Assembly: GCF_024756235.1 (NCBI RefSeq)
Contig: NZ_JANUGY010000003.1
Span: 248,001-312,000, forward strand
Origin: Massilia kyonggiensis
GTDB taxonomy: Bacteria; Pseudomonadota; Gammaproteobacteria; Burkholderiales; Burkholderiaceae_D
Length of the DNA: 64,000 bases
Direction of reading: 5' to 3'
Position 1 is the first letter of the stretch; each line of letters opens with the position of its first letter. Positions 42,819 to 51,187 of the stretch are shown piece after piece. Under the pieces are notes generated by a model that saw nothing but the letters and a program-made list of their open reading frames with translations, did not search any database and had not been told where the DNA came from. The position numbers and the translations under genes were made by a program.

Positions 42819-43595
42819 ATGCCCCGCTTCGCCGCCAACCTGAGCCTGATGTTCAACGAGCTCGGCTTCCTGGAACGCTTTGCCGCCGCGCGCGCGGCCG
42901 GTTTCGACGGCGTCGAGTTCCTGTTTCCGTACGCCTTCGAGGCGGAACAGATCGCCGGCCGCCTGCAGCGCTACCAGCTGGAACTGGCGTTGCACAATTT
43001 TCCGGCCGGCGACTGGGCGGCCGGCGAACGGGGCATGGCCTGCGATCCGCGCCGCGTGGGCGAATTCCAGGACACCGTCGAACTGGCGCTGGAATACGCG
43101 CTCGACCTGGGCGTAAAACGCCTGCACTGCCTGGCCGGCAAGCTGCCGCCGAACGTCGCGCCCGAGCGCGCGCACGCGACCTTCGTCGACAATCTGCGCT
43201 TCGCCGCCGCCGCGCTGGCCCCGCACGGCATCGACCTGCTGATCGAGCCGATCAACGACCGCGACATCCCCGGCTATTTCCTCACGAAGAGTGCGCAGGC
43301 CGCCGCCATCATCGCGGAAGCCGCGGTGCCGAATTTGTTCCTGCAATACGACATCTACCACATGCAGCGCATGGAGGGCGACCTCGCCAACACGCTGCGC
43401 GAGCGCATGCCGCTGATCCGCCATATCCAGCTGGCCGACGTGCCTGGCCGCCACGAACCGGGCACGGGCGAGATCAATTTTCCGTTCCTGTTCCGCACCC
43501 TCGACGAATTGGGCTACGACGGCTGGGTCGGCTGCGAATACATCCCGCTGGGCGACACCGTGGCCGGCCTGGGCTGGCGAGCAGCTTTAGCTTGA
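42819..43595 (+). CDS. hyi: Hydroxypyruvate isomerase family protein
   Basis: The 258-residue TIM barrel begins MPRFAANLSLMFNE and has IEPINDRDIPGYFL, LQYDIYHMQRMEGDL and IQLADVPGRHEPGTGEINF, which carry the metal ligands Glu, Asp, His and Glu of the hydroxypyruvate isomerase / OtnI group. It interconverts hydroxypyruvate and tartronate semialdehyde, or the 2-oxo-tetronate equivalent in tetronate use. No glyoxylate-carboligase or tetronate genes are near, so its pathway is not fixed. Confidence 0.85.
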   Translation: MPRFAANLSLMFNELGFLERFAAARAAGFDGVEFLFPYAFEAEQIAGRLQRYQLELALHNFPAGDWAAGERGMACDPRRVGEFQDTVELALEYALDLGVKRLHCLAGKLPPNVAPERAHATFVDNLRFAAAALAPHGIDLLIEPINDRDIPGYFLTKSAQAAAIIAEAAVPNLFLQYDIYHMQRMEGDLANTLRERMPLIRHIQLADVPGRHEPGTGEINFPFLFRTLDELGYDGWVGCEYIPLGDTVAGLGWRAALA

Positions 43596-43675
43596 GCATT
43601 GGCAATAACAGCATCCGCCAGGTTTGAAAGAATGAGGGCTTTTCGGGCCGGCATTTTGCCGTCCAGAAAGGACCC

Positions 43676-44527
43676 ATGGACCTGCGACGCTGTTTTACCC
43701 TGATCGTCCTTGCCGCCAGCCTGTTGCTCGGCGGCTGCGCCAGTACCGGCCCGGTGAGCCTGGCGGAAGTGCGGCAATTTGCCGACGCCTCCGCCAGGCT
43801 GGGCGGCTATGGCGAACTGTCGCGCCGCTACCGCGACACCTACGAGCGCGAACAACCATACCTGTCGCCCGCCGCCGACCGCATCGCGAAAGAAAACGAT
43901 GCGCGCCGGCGTGCCGTGTACGACGACTTCGTCAGCATCCAGAAGACCGTCGTCCTGTACATGCAGACGCTGAGCGTGCTGGCGGGCGATGCGCGCTACG
44001 ACTTGTCCGACCGGATCGACGACCTCGGCAATGGCCTCAAGGCGAACGCGGAATCCGGCCTGCAGCAGCGCCAGATCGCCGCGTACACGGGCCTGACGCG
44101 CCTGCTGACGCGGGTGATCGCGTCCGGCTACCAGAACCGCAGCGTCGAGACGATGGTGCGCGACGGCGACGCCGACGTGCAGGTCCTGCTGGAATCCATG
44201 ATCGAGCTGACCCGCCTGTACGCCAAGACCAACGACAACGAGAAGAAGACCGTGCTCGGCATCTTCGACGTCGAAATCCCCTTCTCCACCAAGACGTCCG
44301 ACCGCATGCTCGTGACCCTGGCCAAGGTCCATTATCTCAACAAGTCGACGGAATACAAACTGGTCGACAAACGCTACGACCTGGCGCTCCAGGGTTTGAC
44401 GAAGGTCGCCCTGGGCCATCAGAAACTGCGCGAAAACCTCAATAACCTGCACGGCGACGAAGTGCGCAAGCTGCTGGGCACCTACGCCCGCGACCTGACG
44501 AAACTGCGCGACGCCCTGTCCGATTGA
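43676..44527 (+). CDS. Lipoprotein of unknown function (283 aa)
   Basis: The protein has a lipobox LLLGGC at residues 17-22, so it is lipidated and, with Ala/Ser following, likely sent to the outer membrane. The rest is mainly helical with many charged heptads (LSRRYRDTYEREQPYL, NDNEKKTVLGIFDVEIPF). I do not recognise a family. It is followed 17 bp later by another gene of unknown function, with which it should form a two-gene operon. Confidence 0.65.
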   Translation: MDLRRCFTLIVLAASLLLGGCASTGPVSLAEVRQFADASARLGGYGELSRRYRDTYEREQPYLSPAADRIAKENDARRRAVYDDFVSIQKTVVLYMQTLSVLAGDARYDLSDRIDDLGNGLKANAESGLQQRQIAAYTGLTRLLTRVIASGYQNRSVETMVRDGDADVQVLLESMIELTRLYAKTNDNEKKTVLGIFDVEIPFSTKTSDRMLVTLAKVHYLNKSTEYKLVDKRYDLALQGLTKVALGHQKLRENLNNLHGDEVRKLLGTYARDLTKLRDALSD

Positions 44528-44544
44528 GCGCACGAGGAGAGATC

Positions 44545-45048
44545 ATGGCAAACGACGAGAAACCGAAACAGCCGCCACCCAGCCCGGCCGAAGCATTGTC
44601 GACGGCGCACCAGGTCGAGGAACTGGCCGACAAGCTGTCGGAGTGCGCAGACAGCATCCACCAGCGCGTCATGCGCGACATCCGCCGCCACCAGGGTCAG
44701 GAGGTGCCGGAACCGGAGCAGATGGCCGCGCGTGCCCTGTTGAACGCCGAGATGGAATTGCGCCAGCGCGCCAACCGGCTGTATGCGGAGGCAGCAGCGT
44801 GCATCGTGTCGTCGCTGGGCCAGCCCCAGGCGCACCTGATCCAGCTGACGGTGGACGCCGCCGACAAGATCAAGCGCATCACCCGCATCGGCGACGGCAT
44901 CACGCTCGTCGCACGCCTGCTGGGCCTGGCCGCGGCCGCCAGCACGGGCCAGGTCGTGCCCATCCTCGCGGCCCTCGAAGGGCTCAAGACCCAGCTCGAC
45001 ATCGTGGCCATCGACAACGCCCCGTCCCTGCCCGCCTCGTCGGCCTGA
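44545..45048 (+). CDS. Protein of unknown function (167 aa)
   Basis: The product has a proline-rich N-terminus, a helical centre (HQVEELADKLSECADSIHQRVMRDIRR) and a weakly hydrophobic segment near residue 140 (LVARLLGLAAAASTGQVVPILAAL) that could touch the membrane. There is no signal peptide. It is downstream of the lipoprotein gene at 43676, and the pair may act together at the envelope. The start at 44545 follows GAGGAGA. Confidence 0.6.
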   Translation: MANDEKPKQPPPSPAEALSTAHQVEELADKLSECADSIHQRVMRDIRRHQGQEVPEPEQMAARALLNAEMELRQRANRLYAEAAACIVSSLGQPQAHLIQLTVDAADKIKRITRIGDGITLVARLLGLAAAASTGQVVPILAALEGLKTQLDIVAIDNAPSLPASSA

Positions 45049-45144
45049 ATGCCGCCGCCGTGCGGCGGTTTCCACACCCCTCGTTCCGCGCTACACTGAA
45101 ATCGCCGCCGCGCAGTTTCCAACGACACGAACGAGGGGACATCC

Positions 45145-45204
45145 ATGAACGCCATTCCGCACGCCGCTTCCGGCGCCTGTCGTCACGCCTTTCCCGTCGT
45201 GTGA
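45145..45204 (+). CDS. Possible 19-codon leader peptide before the DksA-like gene
   Basis: An ATG at 45145 has a strong ribosome binding site (GAGGGGACATCC) and opens a 19-codon frame, MNAIPHAASGACRHAFPVV, which stops at 45202-45204, two bases before the DksA-like ATG. The DksA-like gene itself has no good site of its own. The short frame may thus serve for coupled re-initiation. No run of one amino acid suggests classic attenuation. Confidence 0.45.
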   Translation: MNAIPHAASGACRHAFPVV

Positions 45205-45206
45205 CC

Positions 45207-45563
45207 ATGGAGACCCTGACACCCGAGCAGCTGGCGCTGCTCAAGGCCATGCTCGAGCAACGCCTCGAAGCGCTGTCCCGCGTCGAGGAACCGCGCCCGG
45301 ACGCGGGAGAATTGCCTGTGGACGAGGTGGAGACGTCGCCGCTGGACCGCGCCACCGTCCGCCTGCTGAACGATCTGTCGCGCGAAGCGGCCGGCCATCA
45401 CTCGGCCGAGATGCGCCAGCTGCGCCAGGCGCTCGCGCGGATCGAGGACGGCAGCTACGGTTATTGTGAGGAATGCGGCCAGCCGATCGGCGCATCGCGG
45501 CTGCTGGCCCGGCCCGAAGCGCGCCTGTGCATCGATTGCCAGACGCGGGCCGAGCGGCGCTAG
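45207..45563 (+). CDS. TraR/DksA-type C4 zinc finger protein
   Basis: The 118-residue protein has a helical N-terminal hairpin (LTPEQLALLKAMLEQRLEALS) and a C-terminal C4 zinc finger, CEECGQPI with CIDC 17-20 residues on. Its size and finger match short DksA-like/TraR proteins that insert into the RNA polymerase secondary channel. The coiled coil is shorter than in DksA, so it may be a stress-specific variant. It ends 1 bp before the convergent PhaB-like gene. Confidence 0.82.
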   Translation: METLTPEQLALLKAMLEQRLEALSRVEEPRPDAGELPVDEVETSPLDRATVRLLNDLSREAAGHHSAEMRQLRQALARIEDGSYGYCEECGQPIGASRLLARPEARLCIDCQTRAERR

Positions 45564-45564
45564 T

Positions 45565-46311
45565 TCAATACATGTGCTGGCCGCCGTTGATGGCCAGGTT
45601 GGCGCCCGTCATGAAACCGGCGTCTTCCGACACGAGGTAGGCGACGAGGCCGGCGATCTCGTCCGGCTCGCCCAGCCGGCCCATCGGGATCTGCGGCAGG
45701 ATCTTGCCATTCATCACCTCGGCCGGCACGGCCTCGACCATCTTCGTGCGCAGATAGCCGGGAGAGACCGTGTTCACGGTGACGCCATGGCGCGCCATCT
45801 CCAGCGCCAGCGCCTTCGTGAACCCGTGCATGCCGGCCTTGGCGGCCGAGTAATTGGTCTGGCCGAAGGCACCCTGCTGGCCGTTGACGGACGAGATATT
45901 GATGATGCGGCCAAATTGCTGGGCCATCATCGGTTCGATCGCCTGCTTGCTCATGTTGAACACGCTGTCGAGATCGGCACGCAGGACGTCCTGCCAATCC
46001 TCCAGCGTCATCTTGCGCAGGCTGCGGTCGCGCGTGATGCCGGCATTGTTCACCAGCACGTCGAGCCGGCCCATCTCGGCCAGCAGTTTCTGCATCATCC
46101 ATTCGCAGTCGCCGTAGTCGGTGACGTCGACGCGATACGTCGTGAAGCGGTACCCTTCGTCCCTCTGGGCGGCCAGCCACGCGTCAGGCGTGGCATTGCC
46201 GGGCGAATAGGTTGCCGCCACGCGGAACCCCTCCGCCTGCAGGCGCCGGCAGATCGCCGTGCCAAGTCCCCCCATTCCTCCAGTCACCAAGGCTACTTTG
46301 TTATCGTGCAT
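45565..46311 (-). CDS. phaB: Acetoacetyl-CoA reductase (PhaB/PhbB)
   Basis: The 248-residue SDR protein has the NADPH-binding VALVTGGMGGLGTAI, NNAGITRD, Ser in INISSVNGQQGAFGQ and the catalytic YSAAK. The block NGQQGAFGQTNYSAAKAGMHGFTKALA is that of acetoacetyl-CoA reductases, which make (R)-3-hydroxybutyryl-CoA for polyhydroxyalkanoate storage. No phaA or phaC is present here. Confidence 0.88.
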   Translation of the reverse strand: MHDNKVALVTGGMGGLGTAICRRLQAEGFRVAATYSPGNATPDAWLAAQRDEGYRFTTYRVDVTDYGDCEWMMQKLLAEMGRLDVLVNNAGITRDRSLRKMTLEDWQDVLRADLDSVFNMSKQAIEPMMAQQFGRIINISSVNGQQGAFGQTNYSAAKAGMHGFTKALALEMARHGVTVNTVSPGYLRTKMVEAVPAEVMNGKILPQIPMGRLGEPDEIAGLVAYLVSEDAGFMTGANLAINGGQHMY

Positions 46312-46428
46312 GGTTTCGTCGTCCTGTGATCAACCTGCCGCGCCGGGTGCGCAGCACGAAGCACCGAGTCTAGGGCGATGGACAAAGCTGTCGTTGACGA
46401 AACGCAAATAGGCGTGGGGGGCGCGGCC

Positions 46429-46983
46429 TTAGTGAATCATGTCGGGTGGCGACGCCGGATCGAAATCGGCCCAGTCGCCATCGACGATATTGCCCTTGGC
46501 GCGCTCGATGTGGTGGGCGCCCAGGCCGCGCAGCAGGTCGACGGCGCGCGCTTCCAGGCCGGGATCGTCGAAAGCGACGGCCACGAGCATGCCGGCCGGA
46601 CGGTTTTCCACCGGCGCACGGCCGCCCTCCTCGCGTTCGCCCGGATCCTTCATCTTCGAAAAACTGAACAGCGAGCCGACGTGGGCGCCCAGGAGGCCGC
46701 CGACCACGGGGCCCAGCGGCCCGGTCACGGGAGACGTCGCGGCACCGGCGACGATGCCGACGGCCGCACCGGCGCCCGCGCCCTGGGCCACGCCTTCCGG
46801 CGATTCCTTGGCGCCCGGCGAGTGGAGATTGTCGCCGCCGATCGGCGTCAAGTCGTGCTGGCCCGGCTGGCTCAGGTAGAAACCGCTGATGCGCTCGCTC
46901 GCGAAACCGGCGTCGATCAGCGCACGGCGCGCCCGCTCGACGTCATCCTGCAGCTGGAAGTGCCCTGCAATGATCGTGGACAT
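46429..46983 (-). CDS. General stress protein with glycine-rich hydrophobic core (DUF1269/YflT-like)
   Basis: The 184-residue protein begins STIIAGHFQLQDDVERARRALIDAGF, a ferredoxin-like alpha/beta unit, has a central glycine/alanine-rich hydrophobic hairpin (GAGAGAAVGIVAGAATSP and GPVVGGLLGAHVG), then a second alpha/beta unit ending DMIH. This layout is common in DUF1269 and heat-induced YflT-type stress proteins. The start at 46983 follows GGAGGCC. It has the stress-regulon promoter dyad at 47042-47055. Confidence 0.72.
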   Translation of the reverse strand: MSTIIAGHFQLQDDVERARRALIDAGFASERISGFYLSQPGQHDLTPIGGDNLHSPGAKESPEGVAQGAGAGAAVGIVAGAATSPVTGPLGPVVGGLLGAHVGSLFSFSKMKDPGEREEGGRAPVENRPAGMLVAVAFDDPGLEARAVDLLRGLGAHHIERAKGNIVDGDWADFDPASPPDMIH

Positions 46984-47013
46984 GGATGGCCTCCTGCATG
47001 AAAAGGTGTGGCC

Positions 47014-47055
47014 ATGATGCCTCCCGCCGGGCTCGACCTCTGTACGCGAGCGCAC
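47014..47055 (-). promoter_or_regulatory. Stress-regulon promoter site A
   Basis: On the minus strand GTGCG-CTCG-CGTAC (47055-47042) is followed by AGA and, after 22 bp, the -10-like CATCAT (47019-47014). The predicted start is near 47007, about 24 nt before the stress protein gene. Confidence 0.65.
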
Positions 47056-47067
47056 GCAGCGGAGCGG

Positions 47068-47934
47068 CTACCGCCACTGTCCGTAGACCATGCCGTAGTG
47101 CTCCGGTTCCCGCGCCGGCGCGGCGAACCAGTCGCGCGGGTCCACGCAATAGTAGGACTGGAATTCCGCATACAGTTCCGGATGGCGTGCGGCCAGCTCG
47201 TGCGGCTGCTCGAAGAAACTCTCCGTCGCCACGGCGAAGAACTCGGCCGGATTCGTGGCGCCGTACGGGTCGAGCACGTCGCGCTGGCCCCAGTACGCGT
47301 CGCGCCGCAGCAGGGCGAAATCGCGCGACAGCGTTTCCGACCAGCTCCGGTAGCGCTCCGGACTGCCGAGGAAAGGCGCACCGTTGTTGCTGCCCGATTC
47401 GCTGTCGAGCTGGTGCGCGAACTCGTGCAGCACGACGTTGTGCGTGCCTTCGGCGGCCAGGCCCGCGCGGCGCACGTGTTCCCACGACAGCACGACGCGC
47501 CCGTCGCCCCACGATTCGCCCAGCAGGTCCTGGCGCGTTTCCGTGACGACGCCGGCGGCGTCCTGCTCGCGCCGCGGCACGAGGAAGGCACCCGGATAGA
47601 CGAGCACGGCATGCAGGTCGGGATACACGCGGCTGGGCCGGTTCAGCAGCAGCAGGCAGGCCTGGGCGGCGATGGTCACGCGCATCTCCTCCGTCACCTC
47701 GAGCCCCGCGCAGCCGACGAAGGTTTTCTGGTGCAGGAACTGCTTGACGAGACGCTGCAATTGCGCACGCAGGTCGGGCGGCATGCCCCGGTATTGGTCG
47801 ACGTTGCGCTCGATGATGCCGAGCTCGGTCGCGGTGAGCGGACGCGCCAGCACCCGGCGCAGGCGCCAGCGCGGCACGCCCCGGGCCAGCAGCACGCCGA
47901 GCGCGAGCACGGCGCAGACGATAGCGGCTTCCAT
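47068..47934 (-). CDS. MtfA-like zinc peptidase (M90)
   Basis: The 288-residue protein has an N-terminal hydrophobic segment and the zinc motif LHEFAHQLDSESG, with a third ligand Glu in NPAEFFAVATESFFE. MtfA (YeeI) is a peptidase that in E. coli is activated when it binds Mlc. The motif QYRGMPPDLRAQLQRLVKQFL is that of the family. It lies 21 bp downstream of the peroxiredoxin-glutaredoxin gene on the same strand. Confidence 0.85.
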   Translation of the reverse strand: MEAAIVCAVLALGVLLARGVPRWRLRRVLARPLTATELGIIERNVDQYRGMPPDLRAQLQRLVKQFLHQKTFVGCAGLEVTEEMRVTIAAQACLLLLNRPSRVYPDLHAVLVYPGAFLVPRREQDAAGVVTETRQDLLGESWGDGRVVLSWEHVRRAGLAAEGTHNVVLHEFAHQLDSESGSNNGAPFLGSPERYRSWSETLSRDFALLRRDAYWGQRDVLDPYGATNPAEFFAVATESFFEQPHELAARHPELYAEFQSYYCVDPRDWFAAPAREPEHYGMVYGQWR

Positions 47935-47955
47935 CGTGTCCTCCCGAACGCGGCG

Positions 47956-48714
47956 TTATTGAGCCGCTTGCGCGCGCGGCGCGAAATACGCCGCGACCGC
48001 CTCGGCATCGCCGATCAGCTTGCCGCCGATGAAGACCTGCGGCCACGTGGACGCACCGGAGACGGCGCGCAGCACGCTGGTCGTGATCTTCGCATCCTGC
48101 GGGATGTCCGTAAAGACGATGCCGTTCGCCTTCAGCACGGCCTTGGCGCGGGCGCAGAACGGGCAGCCGGGCTTGGAAAACATCACGACGGGCTCGCGCG
48201 GCGCGGCGTTCGGATTGAGGTAGCGCAGCATGGTGTCGGCGTCCGAGACTTCGAACGGATCGCCCTCCTTGTCCGGCTCGATGAAGACCTTGGCGATGAT
48301 GCCGTCCTTGACGAGCATCGAGTAACGCCACGACCGCTTGCCGAAGCCGAGGTCGCGCTTGTCGACGAGCAGGCCCATGCCTTCCGTGAAGTCGCCGTTG
48401 CCGTCGGGGATCATGGTGATGTTCCCTGCTTCCTGCCCAGCCTGCCAGGATTGCATGACGAAGGCATCGTTGACGGACATGCAGACGATGTCGTCGACGC
48501 CGTTCTCGCGGAACGCGGGCGCCAGTTCGTTATAACGCGGCAAGTGTGCCGAGGAACAGGTGGGCGTAAAGGCGCCCGGCAGGGCGAACACGACGACCGT
48601 CTTGCCCTTGAACAGTTCATCGGTCGTGATGTCGCGCCACTGGTCGTCGGGACGCGCCTTGAACGTCACCTGGGGAACGGGTTGGCCTTCCAGCGATTCG
48701 GCACTCGGCAGCAT
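47956..48714 (-). CDS. Hybrid peroxiredoxin-glutaredoxin (Prx5-Grx)
   Basis: The 252-residue protein fuses a Prx5-type peroxiredoxin (peroxidatic Cys in PGAFTPTCSSAH) with a glutaredoxin domain (CPFC in SKPGCPFCARAK, then TWPQVFIGGKLIGD). It reduces hydrogen peroxide and alkyl peroxides with glutathione in one polypeptide. This fusion is well known in Haemophilus, Neisseria and other Proteobacteria. The start at 48714 follows AAGGAGACTCC. No oxyR gene is adjacent here. Confidence 0.9.
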   Translation of the reverse strand: MLPSAESLEGQPVPQVTFKARPDDQWRDITTDELFKGKTVVVFALPGAFTPTCSSAHLPRYNELAPAFRENGVDDIVCMSVNDAFVMQSWQAGQEAGNITMIPDGNGDFTEGMGLLVDKRDLGFGKRSWRYSMLVKDGIIAKVFIEPDKEGDPFEVSDADTMLRYLNPNAAPREPVVMFSKPGCPFCARAKAVLKANGIVFTDIPQDAKITTSVLRAVSGASTWPQVFIGGKLIGDAEAVAAYFAPRAQAAQ

Positions 48715-48883
48715 GGAGTCTCCTTGATGGGGTAAGCGGACGGGGTGCCGCACCCGGCATATGCGCACGCTTGTCGCCTTTTCAATTGGAATCCTGCAAA
48801 AAAAACAGCGCCACCCGGCCTTTCGGCGGGGTGGCGCAGCTGATGGCGGCCGCGTTGCGCGACCGGCACCAACGCCAGCGCGC

Positions 48884-49498
48884 TCAGGCGCGCTCTTTGG
48901 CGACCTGGCTCGGAGCCGGGCCGAACAGTGCGGCGACGAGCGGATCACGGGTCACCGGGCTGCGGTTGACGCGGATCGCGTAATGGGTATCGTCGGCCAG
49001 GATGTGGAAGTGGCGGCCGGTGCCGGCCATGCTCTGTTCGCGCAGGCCCGGACGCTCCTTGCGCGGGGCGGCGCCTTCGCGCTTCGGCTGGCAGATGGCG
49101 CCCAGGAAGGCCTTGACGCGATCCGGATCCGGCGAGATGCGATACACGGCCTTGCCCAGGTAGGTGGCGGTGCCTTCGATATAACGGGCCAGTTCGATGA
49201 CGCCGGCTTCGCGCAGGTCGCGGATGTATTTGCGGGCGCCCGACGGCGAAAATTTGAGGAACCAGGCGATTTCATCGGCCAGCATTTCGTGGGTCTGCAG
49301 CTCGCCAATGAGCTTCTGCATGTTTTCGATACGGCGCTGGGTAGCCGACGTCGACCGCACCCGCTCGATCGGCGCGAGCGAAATCGGAGCGCGCTCGGTC
49401 GGTTGCGGTGGGACGCGTTCGATCAGTGCAGAGTTGCTGGAAGTGTGCACCGCGTTGAGTTCGCCTTGTACCGCATTGTGGTGAGTCGCTGCATGCAT
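48884..49498 (-). CDS. Winged-helix DNA-binding-like protein of unknown function (204 aa)
   Basis: The first ~60 residues are low-complexity. The middle (residues about 63-110, MLADEIAWFLKFSPSGARKYIRDLREAGVIE) is a clear helix-turn-helix/wing. The C-terminal part ends with HYAIRVNRSPVTRDPLVAALFG. I do not recognise the family; it could be a transcription or conjugation-type regulator. It faces the long AT-rich gap before ompA, so it may act there, but nothing shows it. Confidence 0.65.
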   Translation of the reverse strand: MHAATHHNAVQGELNAVHTSSNSALIERVPPQPTERAPISLAPIERVRSTSATQRRIENMQKLIGELQTHEMLADEIAWFLKFSPSGARKYIRDLREAGVIELARYIEGTATYLGKAVYRISPDPDRVKAFLGAICQPKREGAAPRKERPGLREQSMAGTGRHFHILADDTHYAIRVNRSPVTRDPLVAALFGPAPSQVAKERA

Positions 49499-49943
49499 AT
49501 TGGTCTACTCCGTGAAAAAGACGATGTTCTGTGTATGGCCCGGACCGCCGTATTCGTGTATGACCACCTGACAACACGCCGGTTCCGCTTAACTGGATAC
49601 AAGATTGCCTGCCTCACCACCCCCGGTCTGTGCGCCATCCAACATTTCTAAAAATTTCTGAAAAGTTATTCATCCCTAAAAGCAAGGGGAATTCGATTGC
49701 GTATTGACGTGAGACAAATTGGTGGGGCTCAACGGGAACCGGCTGCACGGCTTGCAATCGAAGCGGTATCGACCTGACCGTGAGACATGACAATTCCGTA
49801 ATGAAAGGGAGTGTGAAAGCACGAAGTGCGACGTTACACGCAATATGGCGCCGATTACCCCGCAATTCGTAACATTCTGAAACAAACAGCAATCATGGCA
49901 TAAATGGCTACGTTGTAAAATCGCCACAACAACCGGCTGTTAG

Positions 49944-49986
49944 GTGCGCTAGCGCACTGACCCGAAAAATGGCCGACTTGTAAGCT
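49944..49986 (+). promoter_or_regulatory. Stress-regulon promoter site B (ompA)
   Basis: The dyad here is a perfect 14-bp palindrome, GTGCGCTAGCGCAC (49944-49957), followed by TGA and, 23 bp on, TAAGCT (49981-49986). The predicted start is near 49993, 57 nt before the GTG start. Confidence 0.7.
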
Positions 49987-50022
49987 TGACATCAACATCA
50001 CTGCAAGCCATGCGATGTCAAG
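49985..50022. promoter_or_regulatory. 9-bp inverted repeat at the ompA start site
   Basis: CTTGACATC at 49985-49993 and GATGTCAAG at 50014-50022 form a perfect inverted repeat with a 20-nt spacer. The left arm lies on the predicted start point, so it is more likely an operator than an mRNA hairpin. Confidence 0.5.
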
Positions 50023-50049
50023 TACCTTTACAACTTATGGGAGTTACCT

Positions 50050-51096
50050 GTGAATAATACGAAGAAGATCGCTCTGGCCGCCGCCATTCTGTGCTCCGCC
50101 GGAACGGCCCTGGCTCAGGACACCGAGGTCATCAATCCGTCGTGGTACATCGCCCCGACGGTGGTCGGCATCAAGCCCGACCACGATTTCCTGACGTCGA
50201 AGAAGGACTGGGGCGGCGGGTTGAAGTTCGGTAAGGCCGTGCATCCGCTGTGGGATATCCAGATTGGTGCCACCCAGGCGCGCGTCGACGACAACGGTTT
50301 CAACTACCGCCAGACCCTGGTCGGCGTCGATGCCCTGCTGATGCTGTCGCGTAAAACCTTCCGTCCGTACCTGCTGATCGGTGTCGGCGGCGAACGCGAC
50401 CACGAGAGCAATCCGATCCGTAACGTGTCCGGCTGGTCACCGTACTACCAGGCCGGCGTCGGCTTCCAGGTCAGCATGAACGAGCAGTGGTCCCTGCAGG
50501 CCGACGTGCGGGACGTGCGCGCCCACCTGCGCGACGACGACAAGTTCGGCTTCTCGCGCGCCAACACCAAGTACGCGACGTTCAGCCTGAACTACGCCTT
50601 CAACCCGCCGCCGCGCCCGGCACCGGCCCCGGCGCCGGCTCCTGCCCCCGCTCCGGTCGTCGAGGCGCCGGCACCGGCACCGGCCGCTCCGCCGCCGCCG
50701 CCGCCGGCCCGCTTCGAGAAGGTGACCCTGTCGGCCAGCGAACTGTTCGCCTTCGACAGCGCGACCCTCTCGTCGCCGCAGCCGAAGCTGGACGACATCG
50801 CCGCCGCACTGCAGGCCGACCCGTCGATCACCGACGTGGACATCAACGGCTACACCGACCGCCTGGGCTCGACCAAGTACAACCAGAAGCTGTCGGAGCG
50901 CCGCGCCAACGCCGTGCGCGATTACCTGATCGCCAAGGGCGTCGCCGCGAACCGCCTGAAAGCCTACGGCAAGGGCGAGCAGAACCCGGTCGTGACCGAC
51001 TGCAACCAGAAGAAGCGCAAGGAGCTGATCGAGTGCCTGGCACCGAACCGCCGCGTGGAAGTGGAGCCGATCACCATCGAGCGCCGCGTGCAATAA
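50050..51096 (+). CDS. OmpA-family outer-membrane protein
   Basis: The 348-residue protein has a signal peptide ending ALAQ, an eight-strand OmpA-like barrel (to about residue 185), a Pro/Ala-rich hinge (PAPAPAPAP), and a peptidoglycan-binding OmpA domain with NGYTDRLGSTKYNQKLSERRANAV. The barrel with its crown matches the N-terminal domains of Burkholderiales OmpA. The start codon is GTG with GGGAG upstream. It anchors the outer membrane to peptidoglycan. Confidence 0.9.
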   Translation: MNNTKKIALAAAILCSAGTALAQDTEVINPSWYIAPTVVGIKPDHDFLTSKKDWGGGLKFGKAVHPLWDIQIGATQARVDDNGFNYRQTLVGVDALLMLSRKTFRPYLLIGVGGERDHESNPIRNVSGWSPYYQAGVGFQVSMNEQWSLQADVRDVRAHLRDDDKFGFSRANTKYATFSLNYAFNPPPRPAPAPAPAPAPAPVVEAPAPAPAAPPPPPPARFEKVTLSASELFAFDSATLSSPQPKLDDIAAALQADPSITDVDINGYTDRLGSTKYNQKLSERRANAVRDYLIAKGVAANRLKAYGKGEQNPVVTDCNQKKRKELIECLAPNRRVEVEPITIERRVQ

Positions 51097-51145
51097 CGCG
51101 ACAACGCGGGGCCCCGTCCCCGCCTACCGCTGGGCGTATGCCCCT

Positions 51146-51175
51146 GAACGCGCCTTCGGGCGCGTTCGTCTTTTT
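51146..51175 (+). terminator. Terminator of ompA
   Basis: GAACGCGCC and GGCGCGTTC pair perfectly around a TTCG tetraloop (51146-51167), followed by GTCTTTTT. The T-run abuts the ribosome binding site of the next gene, so the hairpin may attenuate that gene instead of isolating it. Confidence 0.8.
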
Positions 51176-51187
51176 GGAGGTAACCTG

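Larger units (their letters stand above)
49499..50049. other. 551-bp AT-rich gap before the OmpA gene
   Basis: No gene is supported. The DNA is much richer in A/T than the rest of the window, with runs such as AAATTTCTGAAAAG near 49650. The right end holds stress-regulon site B (49944) and a 9-bp inverted repeat (49985-50022). The middle (49650-49920) may bind nucleoid proteins or encode an RNA, but nothing decides this. Confidence 0.5.

Noticed and set aside
45083..45100. GTTCC-GCGC-TACAC-TGA before the DksA-like gene as a regulon site
   Set aside because: Both halves deviate and the hexamer 22 bp on reads CCAACG.
49614..49927. Two overlapping minus-strand frames in the AT-rich gap
   Set aside because: They have odd composition, no ribosome binding site and no recognisable motif; likely chance frames.
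50598..50705. Short tandem repeat possibly of array or mobile origin
   Set aside because: It encodes the Pro/Ala hinge of OmpA and is ordinary low-complexity coding DNA.
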